Part shown: piece by piece, positions 27,233-39,996 of the stretch
Layout of the letters: each line of letters starts with the position of its first letter
Numbering within the stretch: position 1 is the first letter of the stretch
From: Variovorax ginsengisoli
GTDB lineage: Bacteria; Pseudomonadota; Gammaproteobacteria; Burkholderiales; Burkholderiaceae_C
Reading direction: 5' to 3'
Assembly: GCF_006438845.1 (NCBI RefSeq)
Contig: NZ_RCZJ01000003.1
Location: 402,353-466,352 of the forward strand
DNA: 64,000 nucleotides
Program-made: the position numbers and the translations under genes
The notes under the pieces: model-generated
Seen by the model: the letters and a program-made list of their open reading frames with translations, nothing else
The model's database searches: none
Told to the model about the DNA's origin: nothing

Positions 27233-27294
27233 GGCGGATAGGCGCGGGAAAGTCCGGATGCCTGCAGTGTGGCGAACGTGGACATTACCGATGA

Positions 27295-27307
27295 GTAGAA
27301 ATTCTAC
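27295..27307. promoter_or_regulatory. palindrome in TetR/livG gap, candidate operator
   Basis: GTAGAA-A-TTCTAC is a perfect inverted repeat. A second imperfect one (AGTAGG-TTTT-CCTGCT, 27313-27328) lies just after it. Both sit between the divergent starts at 27232 and 27382, as expected for TetR binding. Confidence 0.5.
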
Positions 27308-27381
27308 GAACAAGTAGGTTTTCCTGCTCGTCACGCAAACCCTAGCCATCTTTCGTACACGCACGCGCAAGCTTCGCCTCC

Positions 27382-28242
27382 ATGTCCGCCACGTTCCCCG
27401 GCCACGTCATCGCCCCGGCATCTCCTGTGCTGCAGGTTGAGGCGTTGACGTTGACCTTCGGTGGCGTGAAGGCGCTCACGGGCGTGGGCTTCGGCGTGCA
27501 GCCGGGCTCCATCACCGCGGTGATCGGCCCCAATGGCGCGGGCAAGACCTCGCTCTTCAACACCATCTCCGGCTTCTACCGACCGGCCGCCGGCCGCGTG
27601 GTCTTCGAGGGCAACGACATCACGCGCACGCCGCCACCGCAGCGCGCCAGGCTGGGCCTGGCACGCAGTTTCCAGAACATCGCGTTGTTCCGCGGCATGA
27701 CGGTGCTCGACAACATCAAGCTGGGCCGCCATGCGCACCTGAAGACCAACGTTTTCGATGCGCTGCTGTATGTCGGCCGGGCCCGGCGCGAAGAGGCCGA
27801 GCTGCGGCGCGATGTGGAGGAACGCATCATCGACTTCCTCGAGATCGACCACATCCGCCACGCCCCGGTCGCCGCCCTGCCCTACGGCCTGCAAAAGCGC
27901 GTGGAGATGGCGCGCGCGCTCGCCATGCAGCCCAAGGTGCTGATGCTCGACGAGCCGGTCGCGGGCATGAACCGCGAAGAGACCGAGGACATGGCGCGCT
28001 TCATCCTCGACGTGCGCAACGAATGGGGCGTGACGGTGCTGATGGTCGAGCACGACATGGGCATGGTGATGGACCTGTCGGACCATGTCGTGGTGCTGAA
28101 CTTCGGCCAGGTGATCGCACAGGGCGCACCGGCGCAGGTGCAGGCCGACCCCGAAGTCATTCGTGCCTACCTCGGCGCCGGTGACGTGGGCGACCTGCGC
28201 CGCAAGCTGCGCGGCGAAGCCCTGCCGAGCGAGGCCGCATGA
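27382..28242 (+). CDS. livG: LIV-type ABC transporter ATP-binding protein LivG
   Basis: 286-residue ATPase of the branched-chain amino-acid class. Walker A is GPNGAGKTS near residue 53 and Walker B VLMLDEPVAGMN near residue 190. The signature region reads LPYGLQKRVEMARAL, where the usual LSGG is replaced by PYG, as is common in LivG proteins. First gene of the operon livG-livH-livM-SBP-livF-ligase. Its ligand is probably an organic or aromatic acid rather than an amino acid, from the CoA-ligase neighbour. Confidence 0.93.
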   Translation: MSATFPGHVIAPASPVLQVEALTLTFGGVKALTGVGFGVQPGSITAVIGPNGAGKTSLFNTISGFYRPAAGRVVFEGNDITRTPPPQRARLGLARSFQNIALFRGMTVLDNIKLGRHAHLKTNVFDALLYVGRARREEAELRRDVEERIIDFLEIDHIRHAPVAALPYGLQKRVEMARALAMQPKVLMLDEPVAGMNREETEDMARFILDVRNEWGVTVLMVEHDMGMVMDLSDHVVVLNFGQVIAQGAPAQVQADPEVIRAYLGAGDVGDLRRKLRGEALPSEAA

Positions 28243-29120
28243 TCGACTGGCCCTACCTTTTCGAGATCAGCCTGACCGGCATCGCCAGCGGCGGGCTCTA
28301 CGCGTTGGCAGCCCTCGCCTTTGTGCTGGTCTACAAGGCGACGCGCGTGGTGAACATCGCCATCGGCGAGATGCTGATGGTGGGCGCCTACCTGTTCTTC
28401 ACCTTCGCGGCGAGCTTCGCGCTGCCGATCTGGATGGCGGTGATCGGCGCGGTCATCGGCACCGGGCTGCTGGGCGCGATCGTCGAGCGCACGATGATCC
28501 GGCCGCTGTTGGGCGAGCCGCCGATCTCGGTGTTCATGGTGACGGTGGGGCTGGCGTCGATCCTGGTCGGCATGGTCGAGATCATCTGGAGCGCCGACCA
28601 GCGGCGCCTCCCCGAGTTCCTGCCGAACGCGCCGATCATGGTCGGCGAAGCGTTCCTCGCGCCCAAGGTATTCTACGGCGCGCTGATCGCGGCCGTGCTG
28701 ATCGGCGCGGTGCTGCTGGTATTCCGCTTCTGGCGCGGCGGCGTGGCTCTTCGCGCCACCGCATCGGACCAGGCTGCGGCGTACTCGATGGGCATCAACG
28801 TGCCGCGTGTGTTCTCGCTGGCGTGGGTGGCATCGGCCATGATCGCCTCCGTCGCCGGGATCATGGTCGGCGCGATCGGCGGCATCTCCTCGTCGATGGG
28901 CGTGTTCGGGCTGTCGGTACTGGTGGTGGTGATCGTCGGCGGTCTGGACAGCGTACTGGGCGCGCTCGTCGGCGGCATCTTCATCGGATTGATCGAGGCG
29001 CTGGCCGGGGCGTTCCTGGGCGGCGAGTACAAGCTGCTGGCCACCTTCATCGTGCTGGTGCTGGTCTTGATGGTGCGGCCGTATGGGTTGTTCGGCACGC
29101 ATGAGATCGAGAGGTTGTGA
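28239..29120 (+). CDS. livH: LIV-type ABC permease LivH
   Basis: 293-residue permease with about eight membrane helices, including ISLTGIASGGLYALAALAFVLVYKATRVVNIAIGE, of which the key LivH features are SGxxYAL and the NIAxG motif near residues 17-48. It starts within the livG stop (ATGA). Partner of LivM at 29247. Confidence 0.94.
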   Translation: MIDWPYLFEISLTGIASGGLYALAALAFVLVYKATRVVNIAIGEMLMVGAYLFFTFAASFALPIWMAVIGAVIGTGLLGAIVERTMIRPLLGEPPISVFMVTVGLASILVGMVEIIWSADQRRLPEFLPNAPIMVGEAFLAPKVFYGALIAAVLIGAVLLVFRFWRGGVALRATASDQAAAYSMGINVPRVFSLAWVASAMIASVAGIMVGAIGGISSSMGVFGLSVLVVVIVGGLDSVLGALVGGIFIGLIEALAGAFLGGEYKLLATFIVLVLVLMVRPYGLFGTHEIERL

Positions 29121-29141
29121 GATGACAAGCCTTCAACCTCA

Positions 29142-29214
29142 TTCGGGGCGCGATCACGCCGACGGGGGACATTCGCGGAGGGGAGTACCCGGTGGCCTGT
29201 GCACGCGCCCCGAA
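29142..29214. repeat. long inverted repeat between livH and livM
   Basis: TTCGGGGCGCG (29142-29152) and CGCGCCCCGAA (29204-29214) are perfectly complementary 11-bp arms, enclosing about 50 nt that can fold further. It fills most of the 126-bp gap inside the operon. It may protect or end part of the transcript, or be a small mobile palindrome. No T-run follows, so it is not an ordinary terminator. Confidence 0.55.
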
Positions 29215-29246
29215 CAGCAGTGCAGCGAAGAAAAACAGGTGCAACC

Positions 29247-30284
29247 ATGCGCATAGGCACCCTCAAAGAAAGCTACGTCGCCGACGCCGCGCTGTTCGAC
29301 TCGCGCACGCAAAAGACCTGGCTCGCCATCGGCGCAGCGTTGCTGCTCCTCCTCCCCTTCATCGCCAGCGACTACTGGCTCTACCTCGCCTGCCTCGTCG
29401 CCATCAACGTCGCCAGCGCCACGGGCCTCAACATCCTGACCGGCTACACCGGCCTGGTCAGCCTCGGCCAGGCGGCCTTCATGGGCCTGGGCGCGTACAC
29501 GGTGGCGATCCTGGAGACGCGCCTGGGCACGCCCTTCCTGCTGAACCTGCTGGTCGGCGGCGTGGTCGCGATGCTGGGTGGCCTGGTCGTGGGCATCCCG
29601 TCGCTGCGCGTGAAAGGCCTGTACCTGGCGATCGCCACCATTGCCGCGTCGTTCATCACGCACTTCCTGTTCGCCAACCTCAAGCTCACCGGCGGCACCA
29701 GTGGCATCTCGCTGCCGCCTGCAACGCTCTTCGGCATGTCGCTCGACACGTCCTTCCGCCTCTACTGGCTGATCGTGCCGGTCATGCTGCTGATGGTGCT
29801 CGGCGCGGCCAACCTGTTCCGCACCCGCGTGGGCCGCGCCTTCATCGCCATTCGCGACCGTGACATCTCGGCCGAGGTACTGGGCATCCCGCTGCTGCGC
29901 TACAAGCTGCTGTCCTTCGGTCTGTCGTCGTTCTACGCGGGCGTGGCCGGCGGTCTGTGGGCCTATTTCTTCCGCGTGGTCACGCCGGAGAGCTTTCCGT
30001 TGCTGATGTCGATCTTCTTTCTCGCCGCGATCATCGTCGGCGGCATGGGTTCGATCCTCGGCGGTGTCCTCGGGGCGGTGTTCATGACCATGGTGCCCGA
30101 GCTGCTCAAGGTCATCGTCGACATCCTGCCGGGCGGTACGGAGATGACAGTTTTTCTCTCCCCGGTCCGCACCGTCGTGTTCGGCCTCCTCATCGTCGGA
30201 TTTCTGGTGTTCGAGCCGCATGGGCTCGCAGAAGTGTGGCGGCGCACACGCCGCTTCTTTCATCTATGGCCGTTCAGAAACTAG
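29247..30284 (+). CDS. livM: LIV-type ABC permease LivM
   Basis: 345-residue permease with about nine membrane helices; LivM features include the TGYTGLVSLGQAAFMGLGAY stretch near residue 67. Start ATG 29247 is chosen for its position at MRIGTLKESY, close before the first helix. It is separated from livH by a palindrome-bearing gap, unlike the other tightly packed genes here. Confidence 0.93.
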   Translation: MRIGTLKESYVADAALFDSRTQKTWLAIGAALLLLLPFIASDYWLYLACLVAINVASATGLNILTGYTGLVSLGQAAFMGLGAYTVAILETRLGTPFLLNLLVGGVVAMLGGLVVGIPSLRVKGLYLAIATIAASFITHFLFANLKLTGGTSGISLPPATLFGMSLDTSFRLYWLIVPVMLLMVLGAANLFRTRVGRAFIAIRDRDISAEVLGIPLLRYKLLSFGLSSFYAGVAGGLWAYFFRVVTPESFPLLMSIFFLAAIIVGGMGSILGGVLGAVFMTMVPELLKVIVDILPGGTEMTVFLSPVRTVVFGLLIVGFLVFEPHGLAEVWRRTRRFFHLWPFRN

Positions 30285-30300
30285 ACATCAGGAGACAAGC

Positions 30301-31485
30301 ATGAAAAAGACATCGACGCTTTCACAGAATCGCCGCGCCCTGTTGCTCGCAGCCGGGATCGGACTGGTGGCGCCCCTCGCCCACGCCCAGGCCAACGAAG
30401 ACATCGTCATCGGCGGCTCGATCCCGATGACCGGCGTGTTCGCCTTCGCAGGCATCGGCATCAATGCGGGCATGGCCGACTACGTGAAGATCGTGAACGA
30501 CGCGGGCGGCATCAAGGGCCGCAAGCTGCGTTACGTGCCGGAAGACACCGGCTACAAGGTCGACGTGTCGGTCGCAGCCTTCAAGAAGATCACCAGCCAG
30601 AACAAGGTCAACCTCTACTACGGCGACTCGACCGGTTTCTCCAAGACCATCAACCCCGAACTCGATCGCAACGGCCAGATCCTGATGGCGGGTGCATCCT
30701 TCGCGACCGAGCTCAACGACCCGGCCAAGTACCCCAACCAGTTCCTGGTCGGCCCCGACTACACCGAGCAGATCGGCATCCTGCTGCGCCACATCGCCAA
30801 GGAAAAGCCGGGCGCCAAGGTCGCCTTCGTGTATTCCGATTCCGAGTTCGGCCGCGACCCGATCGAGGCCAGCGAGGCTGCCGCCAAGAAGCTCGGCCTG
30901 TCGGTGCCGATCAAGCTCATGACGCCGCCGGGCAGCGTCGACGTGTCGACCGAAGTCATCAAGCTGCGCCGCGCCGCGCCCGACTACACGATCTTCCACG
31001 GCTACATCCTGGCGCCCATCCCCGAGTTCGTGCAGCAGGGCAAGCAGATGGGCATGACGAGTCAATGGATGGGCACCTTCTGGACCATGGACAGCTCCAC
31101 CGTGATGAAGATGGGTGAAGGCGCCGACGGCTTCATGGGCGTGATGCCCTACCGCTACTACTACGACACTTCGGCCAAGTCGCCGATGCTCGAGAAGATC
31201 CGCGCGATGCGCCCCGAGTACCAGAGCACGGCATACACGCAAGGCTTCCTCACCGCGATGCTCTTCACCGAAGCGGCCAAGCGCACGCTCGACGCCGGCA
31301 AGCCGCTGGACGGCAAGAACCTGAAGGCGGCGCTCAACACCATCAAGGACTTCGACACCGGTGGCCTGATCGGCACGCCGATCACCATCAGCGGCAACTC
31401 GATTCCCGTAGGACGCGTCTACAGGGCGGACATGAAGGCGCAGAAGATGGTCCCGGCTTCCGACTGGATCAACCTGAGCAAGTAA
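30301..31485 (+). CDS. LIV-type ABC substrate-binding protein
   Basis: 394-residue periplasmic receptor of the LivJ/Peripla_BP_6 class. A signal peptide with NRRALLLAAGIGLVAPLAHAQA ends near residue 30; the twin Arg could permit Tat export, though Sec is as likely. The mature protein begins IVIGGSIPMTGVFAFAG. It follows livM by 16 bp. Similar receptors in betaproteobacteria bind aromatic or aliphatic acids, but the ligand cannot be read from sequence. Confidence 0.92.
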   Translation: MKKTSTLSQNRRALLLAAGIGLVAPLAHAQANEDIVIGGSIPMTGVFAFAGIGINAGMADYVKIVNDAGGIKGRKLRYVPEDTGYKVDVSVAAFKKITSQNKVNLYYGDSTGFSKTINPELDRNGQILMAGASFATELNDPAKYPNQFLVGPDYTEQIGILLRHIAKEKPGAKVAFVYSDSEFGRDPIEASEAAAKKLGLSVPIKLMTPPGSVDVSTEVIKLRRAAPDYTIFHGYILAPIPEFVQQGKQMGMTSQWMGTFWTMDSSTVMKMGEGADGFMGVMPYRYYYDTSAKSPMLEKIRAMRPEYQSTAYTQGFLTAMLFTEAAKRTLDAGKPLDGKNLKAALNTIKDFDTGGLIGTPITISGNSIPVGRVYRADMKAQKMVPASDWINLSK

Positions 31486-31488
31486 GGG

Positions 31489-32312
31489 ATGGAAGCGAGC
31501 GCGGTCATAGCGGGCGAGATCGTCCTCGGTGTGAACAACATCGAGGTCGTCTACAACAAGGTGGTGCAGGTGCTGCGCGGCCTGTCGCTGGCCGTGCCGC
31601 GCGGCGAGATCGTGGCGCTGCTGGGCAGCAACGGCGCGGGCAAGTCGACCACGCTGAAGGCGATCTCGGGCCTGCTCGCGCTGGAAGACGGCGAGGTCGA
31701 GGCCGGGCGCATCGAGTTCAACGGCCGCAGCACGGCCGACCGGCTGCCGCAGCAACTGGTCCGCGACGGGCTCAGCCACGTGATGGAAGGGCGCCGCGTC
31801 TTCGAGGACCTGACGATCGAGGAGAACCTGGTCGCCGCCACCTACGCGCTGACCGGCCGCAAGGATGCGAAGCCCGACTTCGACGCGGTCTACAGCTACT
31901 TCCCGCGCCTGCACGAGCGGCGCAAGGGGCTGGCCGGGTACCTCTCGGGCGGCGAACAGCAGATGCTGGCCATCGGCCGCGCGCTGGTCGCACAGCCGCA
32001 GCTCATTCTTCTTGACGAGCCCTCGCTGGGCCTGTCGCCCAAGCTGGTCGAGGACATCTTCACCATCATCGCGCGCATCAACGTCGAGCGCGGCGTGTCG
32101 ATGCTGCTGGTGGAACAGAACGCGACGGTCGCGCTGGCCGTGGCGCACCGCGGCTACATCATGGAGAACGGCAAGATCGTGATCGACGGCAGCGCGGAAC
32201 GGCTCGCGTCCGACCCCGACGTGCGGGAGTTCTATCTGGGCGTGGGCGGCAGCGGCGAGGCGCGCAGCTTCAAGGCCATCAAACACTACAAGCGGCGCAA
32301 GCGGTGGTTGTC

Positions 32313-32316
<4 letters not shown>
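31489..32316 (+). CDS. livF: LIV-type ABC transporter ATP-binding protein LivF
   Basis: 275-residue ATPase with Walker A GSNGAGKST near residue 45, signature YLSGGEQQMLAIGRAL and Walker B LILLDEPSLGLSP. The C-terminus is extended by a basic tail (FKAIKHYKRRKRWLS), longer than in classical LivF. It starts 3 nt after the binding-protein stop and overlaps the ligand-activating enzyme start by 4 nt (ATGA). Confidence 0.94.
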
Positions 32317-34127
<1,811 letters not shown>

Positions 34128-34232
34128 CGAGCGGCCTTCGACCGGCGCCTGCCCATCGGCCAGGGGCCATGCCGAAGCGCTAAGCTTCCTTCGTGCCGAG
34201 ACGTCAACTTTTCCCCACCACGGAGTCATTCG

Positions 34233-35012
34233 ATGAAAGCCAGCAAGTTACTCGCCTGGGCCGCGCTTGCCGCCGCCGCCCTTTCCTTCACGCACGCCGC
34301 GCAGGCCGGTCCGCGGCTCGACCGGATCATGGACAGCAAGGTGATCCGCGTCGGCACGCCCGGTGACTACCGTCCCTTCGCCATCAAGACCGACAGCGGC
34401 TATTCGGGCCACGACATCGACGTGATCGAAGCGATGGCCAAGGAATTGGGCGTGAAGATCGAATACGTGCCGACCAGCTGGCCCAACCTGATGAAGGACA
34501 TCCAGTCCGACAAGTTCGACGTGGCCGTGGGCGGCATCACGCGCAACGTGGCGCGCATTCGCCAAGTCGCGATGCTCCCGGGCTATGCGCCCTTCGGCAA
34601 GGTGGCTCTGGTGCGTGCAGCCGACAAGGCGAAGTTCATGACACCCGACGACCTGAACCGACCGACGGTGCGCGTCATCAAGAACCCCGGTGGCACGAAC
34701 GAAGCGTATGTGCTCGAAAAACTCAAGGCTGCGCAGGTCAGCACGCACGACAAGAACGCAGAGATTCCGGGGCTGATCGCCGAGGGCAAGGGCGACGCGA
34801 TGATCACCGAAACCTACGAAGCATTGCACTACGCCAAGGCCGACCCGCGCCTGTACGCCGCCTACATCGACACGCCGCTGACGCCCACCAACAAACTGGG
34901 CTTCATGATGCCGGCCGACGATACGGACTACACGCGTGTCATGGGCTTCGTGTGGGACTTGCTCGACAGCCGCGGCGGCCTGAAGCAAGCGGCCGACAAG
35001 TGGCTCAAGTAG
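34233..35012 (+). CDS. PheC-like periplasmic protein (cyclohexadienyl dehydratase or SBP family 3)
   Basis: 259 residues with a signal peptide ending near AAQAG (residue 26). The body matches periplasmic cyclohexadienyl/arogenate dehydratase: RLDRIMDSKVIRVGTPGDYRPF, VPTSWPNLMKDIQSDKFDVAVGGI, NPGGTNE and the Glu of TETYEALHYA where PheC has its catalytic acid. PheC turns prephenate or arogenate into phenylpyruvate or phenylalanine outside the cytoplasm. No ABC permease is nearby, which favours an enzyme over a transport receptor. It could still be a binding protein. Confidence 0.75.
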   Translation: MKASKLLAWAALAAAALSFTHAAQAGPRLDRIMDSKVIRVGTPGDYRPFAIKTDSGYSGHDIDVIEAMAKELGVKIEYVPTSWPNLMKDIQSDKFDVAVGGITRNVARIRQVAMLPGYAPFGKVALVRAADKAKFMTPDDLNRPTVRVIKNPGGTNEAYVLEKLKAAQVSTHDKNAEIPGLIAEGKGDAMITETYEALHYAKADPRLYAAYIDTPLTPTNKLGFMMPADDTDYTRVMGFVWDLLDSRGGLKQAADKWLK

Positions 35013-35047
35013 CCCGCCGCTGACAGGCGGGATGCGCCGCGAGGCGC
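35013..35047. terminator. two tandem hairpins between convergent genes
   Basis: CCCGCC-GCTGACA-GGCGGG (35013-35031) and GCGCC-GCGA-GGCGC (35035-35048) fill the 37-bp gap between the convergent PheC-like and small membrane-protein genes. They may act as a bidirectional transcription barrier, although neither has a T-run. Confidence 0.4.
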
Positions 35048-35049
35048 AC

Positions 35050-35405
35050 TCAGTCGCGTCCGCTCGCGGGACGTGCGCGCACGTCGGTCACATCGTCCGC
35101 TGCGCCGCGCCCGAGATTCATGACCGGGCTTCTGGCCGACTCGCCGCGCGCGCGCGCAGCGACCTCGTCGGCGGCTGTGGGTGCTGCCGGCCTCGCAGCA
35201 CGGAAACGCTCGAACCCCGCACGCGGGTCGAAGCGATTGCCGAACATCACCGTCCACGGCGTGACCGGTCGGCCCATGAGGCGGGCCCAGCCGTAGCGCA
35301 GGCCCCACACGGCCGCCAGCAGCAACACAGCGACGGCGAGGCTGGCCGCGAAGATCAGCCCCAGACAGAACAGAACGAAGCGAAGGATGAAATTCATCAT
35401 CGGCA

Positions 35406-35406
<1 letters not shown>
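35050..35406 (-). CDS. small membrane protein coupled to clpB
   Basis: About 118 residues. One or two hydrophobic helices cover residues about 4-38 (NFILRFVLFCLGLIFAASLAVAVLLLAAVWGL), followed by WARLMGRPVTPW and a disordered Ala/Arg-rich tail. The ATG shares its A with the clpB stop (TAATG), so it should be translated with clpB; in-frame ATGs at 35400 and 35397 are alternatives. Family unknown to me. Co-expression with a chaperone suggests a stress role, as inference only. Confidence 0.7.
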
Positions 35407-38027
<2,621 letters not shown>

Positions 38028-38047
38028 GGTGTGGGTTTCCTGCCTTC

Positions 38048-38076
38048 AAAATAGGACCGTTCGCGCACCGTTCAAG
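38048..38076 (-). promoter_or_regulatory. candidate sigma-32 (RpoH) promoter of clpB
   Basis: On the minus strand, CTTGAA (38076-38071) and CCTATTTT (38055-38048) are separated by 15 nt, resembling the heat-shock -35 CTTGAA and -10 CCCCAT-T elements. It ends about 20 bp before the clpB start. clpB is a classical RpoH target. Confidence 0.6.
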
Positions 38077-38142
38077 AGCGCGGACAAATTCAGGCACGGC
38101 TATTGCACCGTGGCTGCTCATCTCAATGGAATGGAGTCGATC

Positions 38143-39141
38143 ATGTTTTTTTCAACGCAGCGTGTTCAACCGGCTCGCCGGGCGCTGACGCTCGGCCTCT
38201 TTGTCGCAGCGCTGGGCGTCTCGGGCCTTGCGCAAGCGCAGCCCAGCGGCACGCCGATCCGGCTGCTGGTGGGTTTCCCGGCCGGTGCCGGCACCGACGC
38301 CATCGCGCGCGCCCTGGGTGAGAAGCTCAAGGACGAACTGGGCGCGCCTGTGGTGGTCGAGAACCGCGCAGGCGCGGGCGGGCAAATCGCGGCGCAAGCC
38401 CTCAAGGCGTCGGCAGCCGACGGCCACACGCTGTTCCTGACGCACGACCACAGCATTTCCATCCTGCCGCAAGTGGTGAAGAACCCCGGTTTCAATCCGC
38501 AGGCCGATTTCGTCCCGGTGGCCGGCTTTGCCACCTTCGCCAACGTGCTGGCCGTCTCTGGCGGCACGCCGGCCAAGTCGATCGACGAGTACGTGAAGTG
38601 GGTCCAGACCCAGCGCGGCGGCAAGGAAACCATCGGCGTTCCGGCGCCGGGTTCGATCCCGGAATTCCTGGTCAAGCTGATCGGCGAAAAATACAAGCTC
38701 GACCTGCAGGCCGCGCCCTACCGCGGAAGCGCGCCGCTGACGGCCGACATGCTGGGCAACCAGATCACCGCCGGCATCGCATCGGTGCCCGACTTCATCG
38801 AGAACCACAAGGCCGGCAAGGTGCGCATCGTGGCCGTGATCGGCGCCAAGCGCCAGCCGCTGCTTCCGCAGGTGCCGACCTTCACCGAACTGGGCCTGGC
38901 GAATCTCGACGACTACCCGTACTACGGCGTGTTCGCGCCTGTCGGCACGCCGCAACCGGTGATCGACCGCTTCGGCGCCGCGCTGCAGAAGGTGCTGGCC
39001 ATGCCCGACGTGAAGCAGAAGCTGAGCGCCATGGGCCTCAACGTGGCGTACGAGCCGCAGGGCCAGTTCGCCGGCCGTGTGCGCACTTACACGCAGACGT
39101 GGGAAAAGATCATCCAGGCCAGCGGATTCAAACCGCAGTGA
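38143..39141 (+). CDS. Bug-family (tripartite tricarboxylate transporter) solute receptor
   Basis: 332-residue periplasmic receptor. A signal peptide ends near residue 33 (SGLAQAQ), followed by IRLLVGFPAGAGTDAIARAL and VVENRAGAGGQIAAQALK, the Bug hallmarks. ATG 38143 is preferred because GGAG at 38133 is correctly spaced; ATG 38131 is the alternative. It is divergent from clpB, with no transporter partner in the window. Ligand unknown. Confidence 0.92.
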   Translation: MFFSTQRVQPARRALTLGLFVAALGVSGLAQAQPSGTPIRLLVGFPAGAGTDAIARALGEKLKDELGAPVVVENRAGAGGQIAAQALKASAADGHTLFLTHDHSISILPQVVKNPGFNPQADFVPVAGFATFANVLAVSGGTPAKSIDEYVKWVQTQRGGKETIGVPAPGSIPEFLVKLIGEKYKLDLQAAPYRGSAPLTADMLGNQITAGIASVPDFIENHKAGKVRIVAVIGAKRQPLLPQVPTFTELGLANLDDYPYYGVFAPVGTPQPVIDRFGAALQKVLAMPDVKQKLSAMGLNVAYEPQGQFAGRVRTYTQTWEKIIQASGFKPQ

Positions 39142-39146
39142 TTTGG

Positions 39147-39245
39147 CTCGCCCCCAGGATGCGGCGCACTGCGTGTCGCCTCCTCCTTCCCCCTGCCGGG
39201 GGCGCAGCCTGCGGCCCGGCGGAGCCGGCTCCGTGGCTGCTCGCG
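39147..39245. repeat. structured intergenic repeat element, Comamonadaceae type
   Basis: The gap between the Bug gene and moaE holds a GC-rich sequence with nested hairpins: CCCCCTGCCGGGGG, CCGGCGGAGCCGG and GCGGCGCACTGCGTGTCGC. From memory, this composite palindrome resembles a dispersed intergenic repeat of Variovorax/Acidovorax genomes. Only one copy is visible here, so repeat status rests on recall. Confidence 0.45.
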
Positions 39246-39264
39246 TGACGACCGCACCCTTTTT

Positions 39265-39741
39265 CTAGGCGTTGGTGGTTTTGATGCCCCAGCGCGCCAG
39301 CGCGGCGTCGTCGGCGACGCGGGCATCGACCCAACGGGCGCCTTCGGGCGTCTGTTCTTTTTTCCAGAACGGCGCCTGCGTTTTGAGATAGTCCATCAGG
39401 AACTCGCAGGCCTGGAAGCTCGCGCCACGGTGCGCCGAAATCACGGCCACCATCATGATCTGGTCGAGGGGCTGCAGCAGGCCGACGCGGTGCACCACGC
39501 GCGCACCGAAGATGTCGAAGCGCGCGTGCGCTTCGTCGATCATGGCCTCGACGGCTTTTTCGGTCATGCCGGGGTAGTGTTCGAGTTCCATCGCGGCCAC
39601 GTCGGCACCGTCGTTGCGGTCACGCACGATGCCGATGAAACTGCAGACGGCGCCGATGCGCGTGTCGCCCACCCGCAATGCGGCGATCTCCTGCTGCAGG
39701 TCGAAGTCGCCGGTCTGGATGGAAACGCGAGGGCCGGCCAT
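39265..39741 (-). CDS. moaE: molybdopterin synthase catalytic subunit MoaE
   Basis: 158-residue large subunit of molybdopterin synthase, which inserts two sulfurs into precursor Z. Family residues are seen in CSFIGIVRDRNDGADVAAMELEHYPGM (given for its FxGxVR core) and in the Lys-bearing KTQAPFWKKE near residue 120. It follows moaD by 1 nt and pairs with it as a heterotetramer. Confidence 0.95.
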   Translation of the reverse strand: MAGPRVSIQTGDFDLQQEIAALRVGDTRIGAVCSFIGIVRDRNDGADVAAMELEHYPGMTEKAVEAMIDEAHARFDIFGARVVHRVGLLQPLDQIMMVAVISAHRGASFQACEFLMDYLKTQAPFWKKEQTPEGARWVDARVADDAALARWGIKTTNA

Positions 39742-39742
39742 G

Positions 39743-39991
39743 TCAGCCGCCCGTCACCGGGGGGAAGAACGCCACCTCCGCACCGTCGCGCAGCGGCGCG
39801 GACTCGTCGCGCATGACCTGGTCGAGCGCCATGCGCACGGCCTTGCCGCGCGCCAGGGCGCTGGCGTGAGGTTCCCCGCGGGCGATGAGTTCGTCACGCA
39901 GCGCGGCAAGCGTCGGGGCCAGCGTCTCGATGGACTCGCCGGCGCCCAGGGCTTCGCGCACGGAAGCGAAATAGCGGATCGCGATCTTCAT
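39743..39991 (-). CDS. moaD: molybdopterin synthase sulfur carrier MoaD
   Basis: 82-residue ubiquitin-like protein ending in PPVTGG. The terminal Gly-Gly is adenylated and made a thiocarboxylate that donates sulfur to MoaE. Start ATG 39991 lies 5 nt after the moeA stop. Confidence 0.95.
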   Translation of the reverse strand: MKIAIRYFASVREALGAGESIETLAPTLAALRDELIARGEPHASALARGKAVRMALDQVMRDESAPLRDGAEVAFFPPVTGG

Positions 39992-39996
39992 GGACT

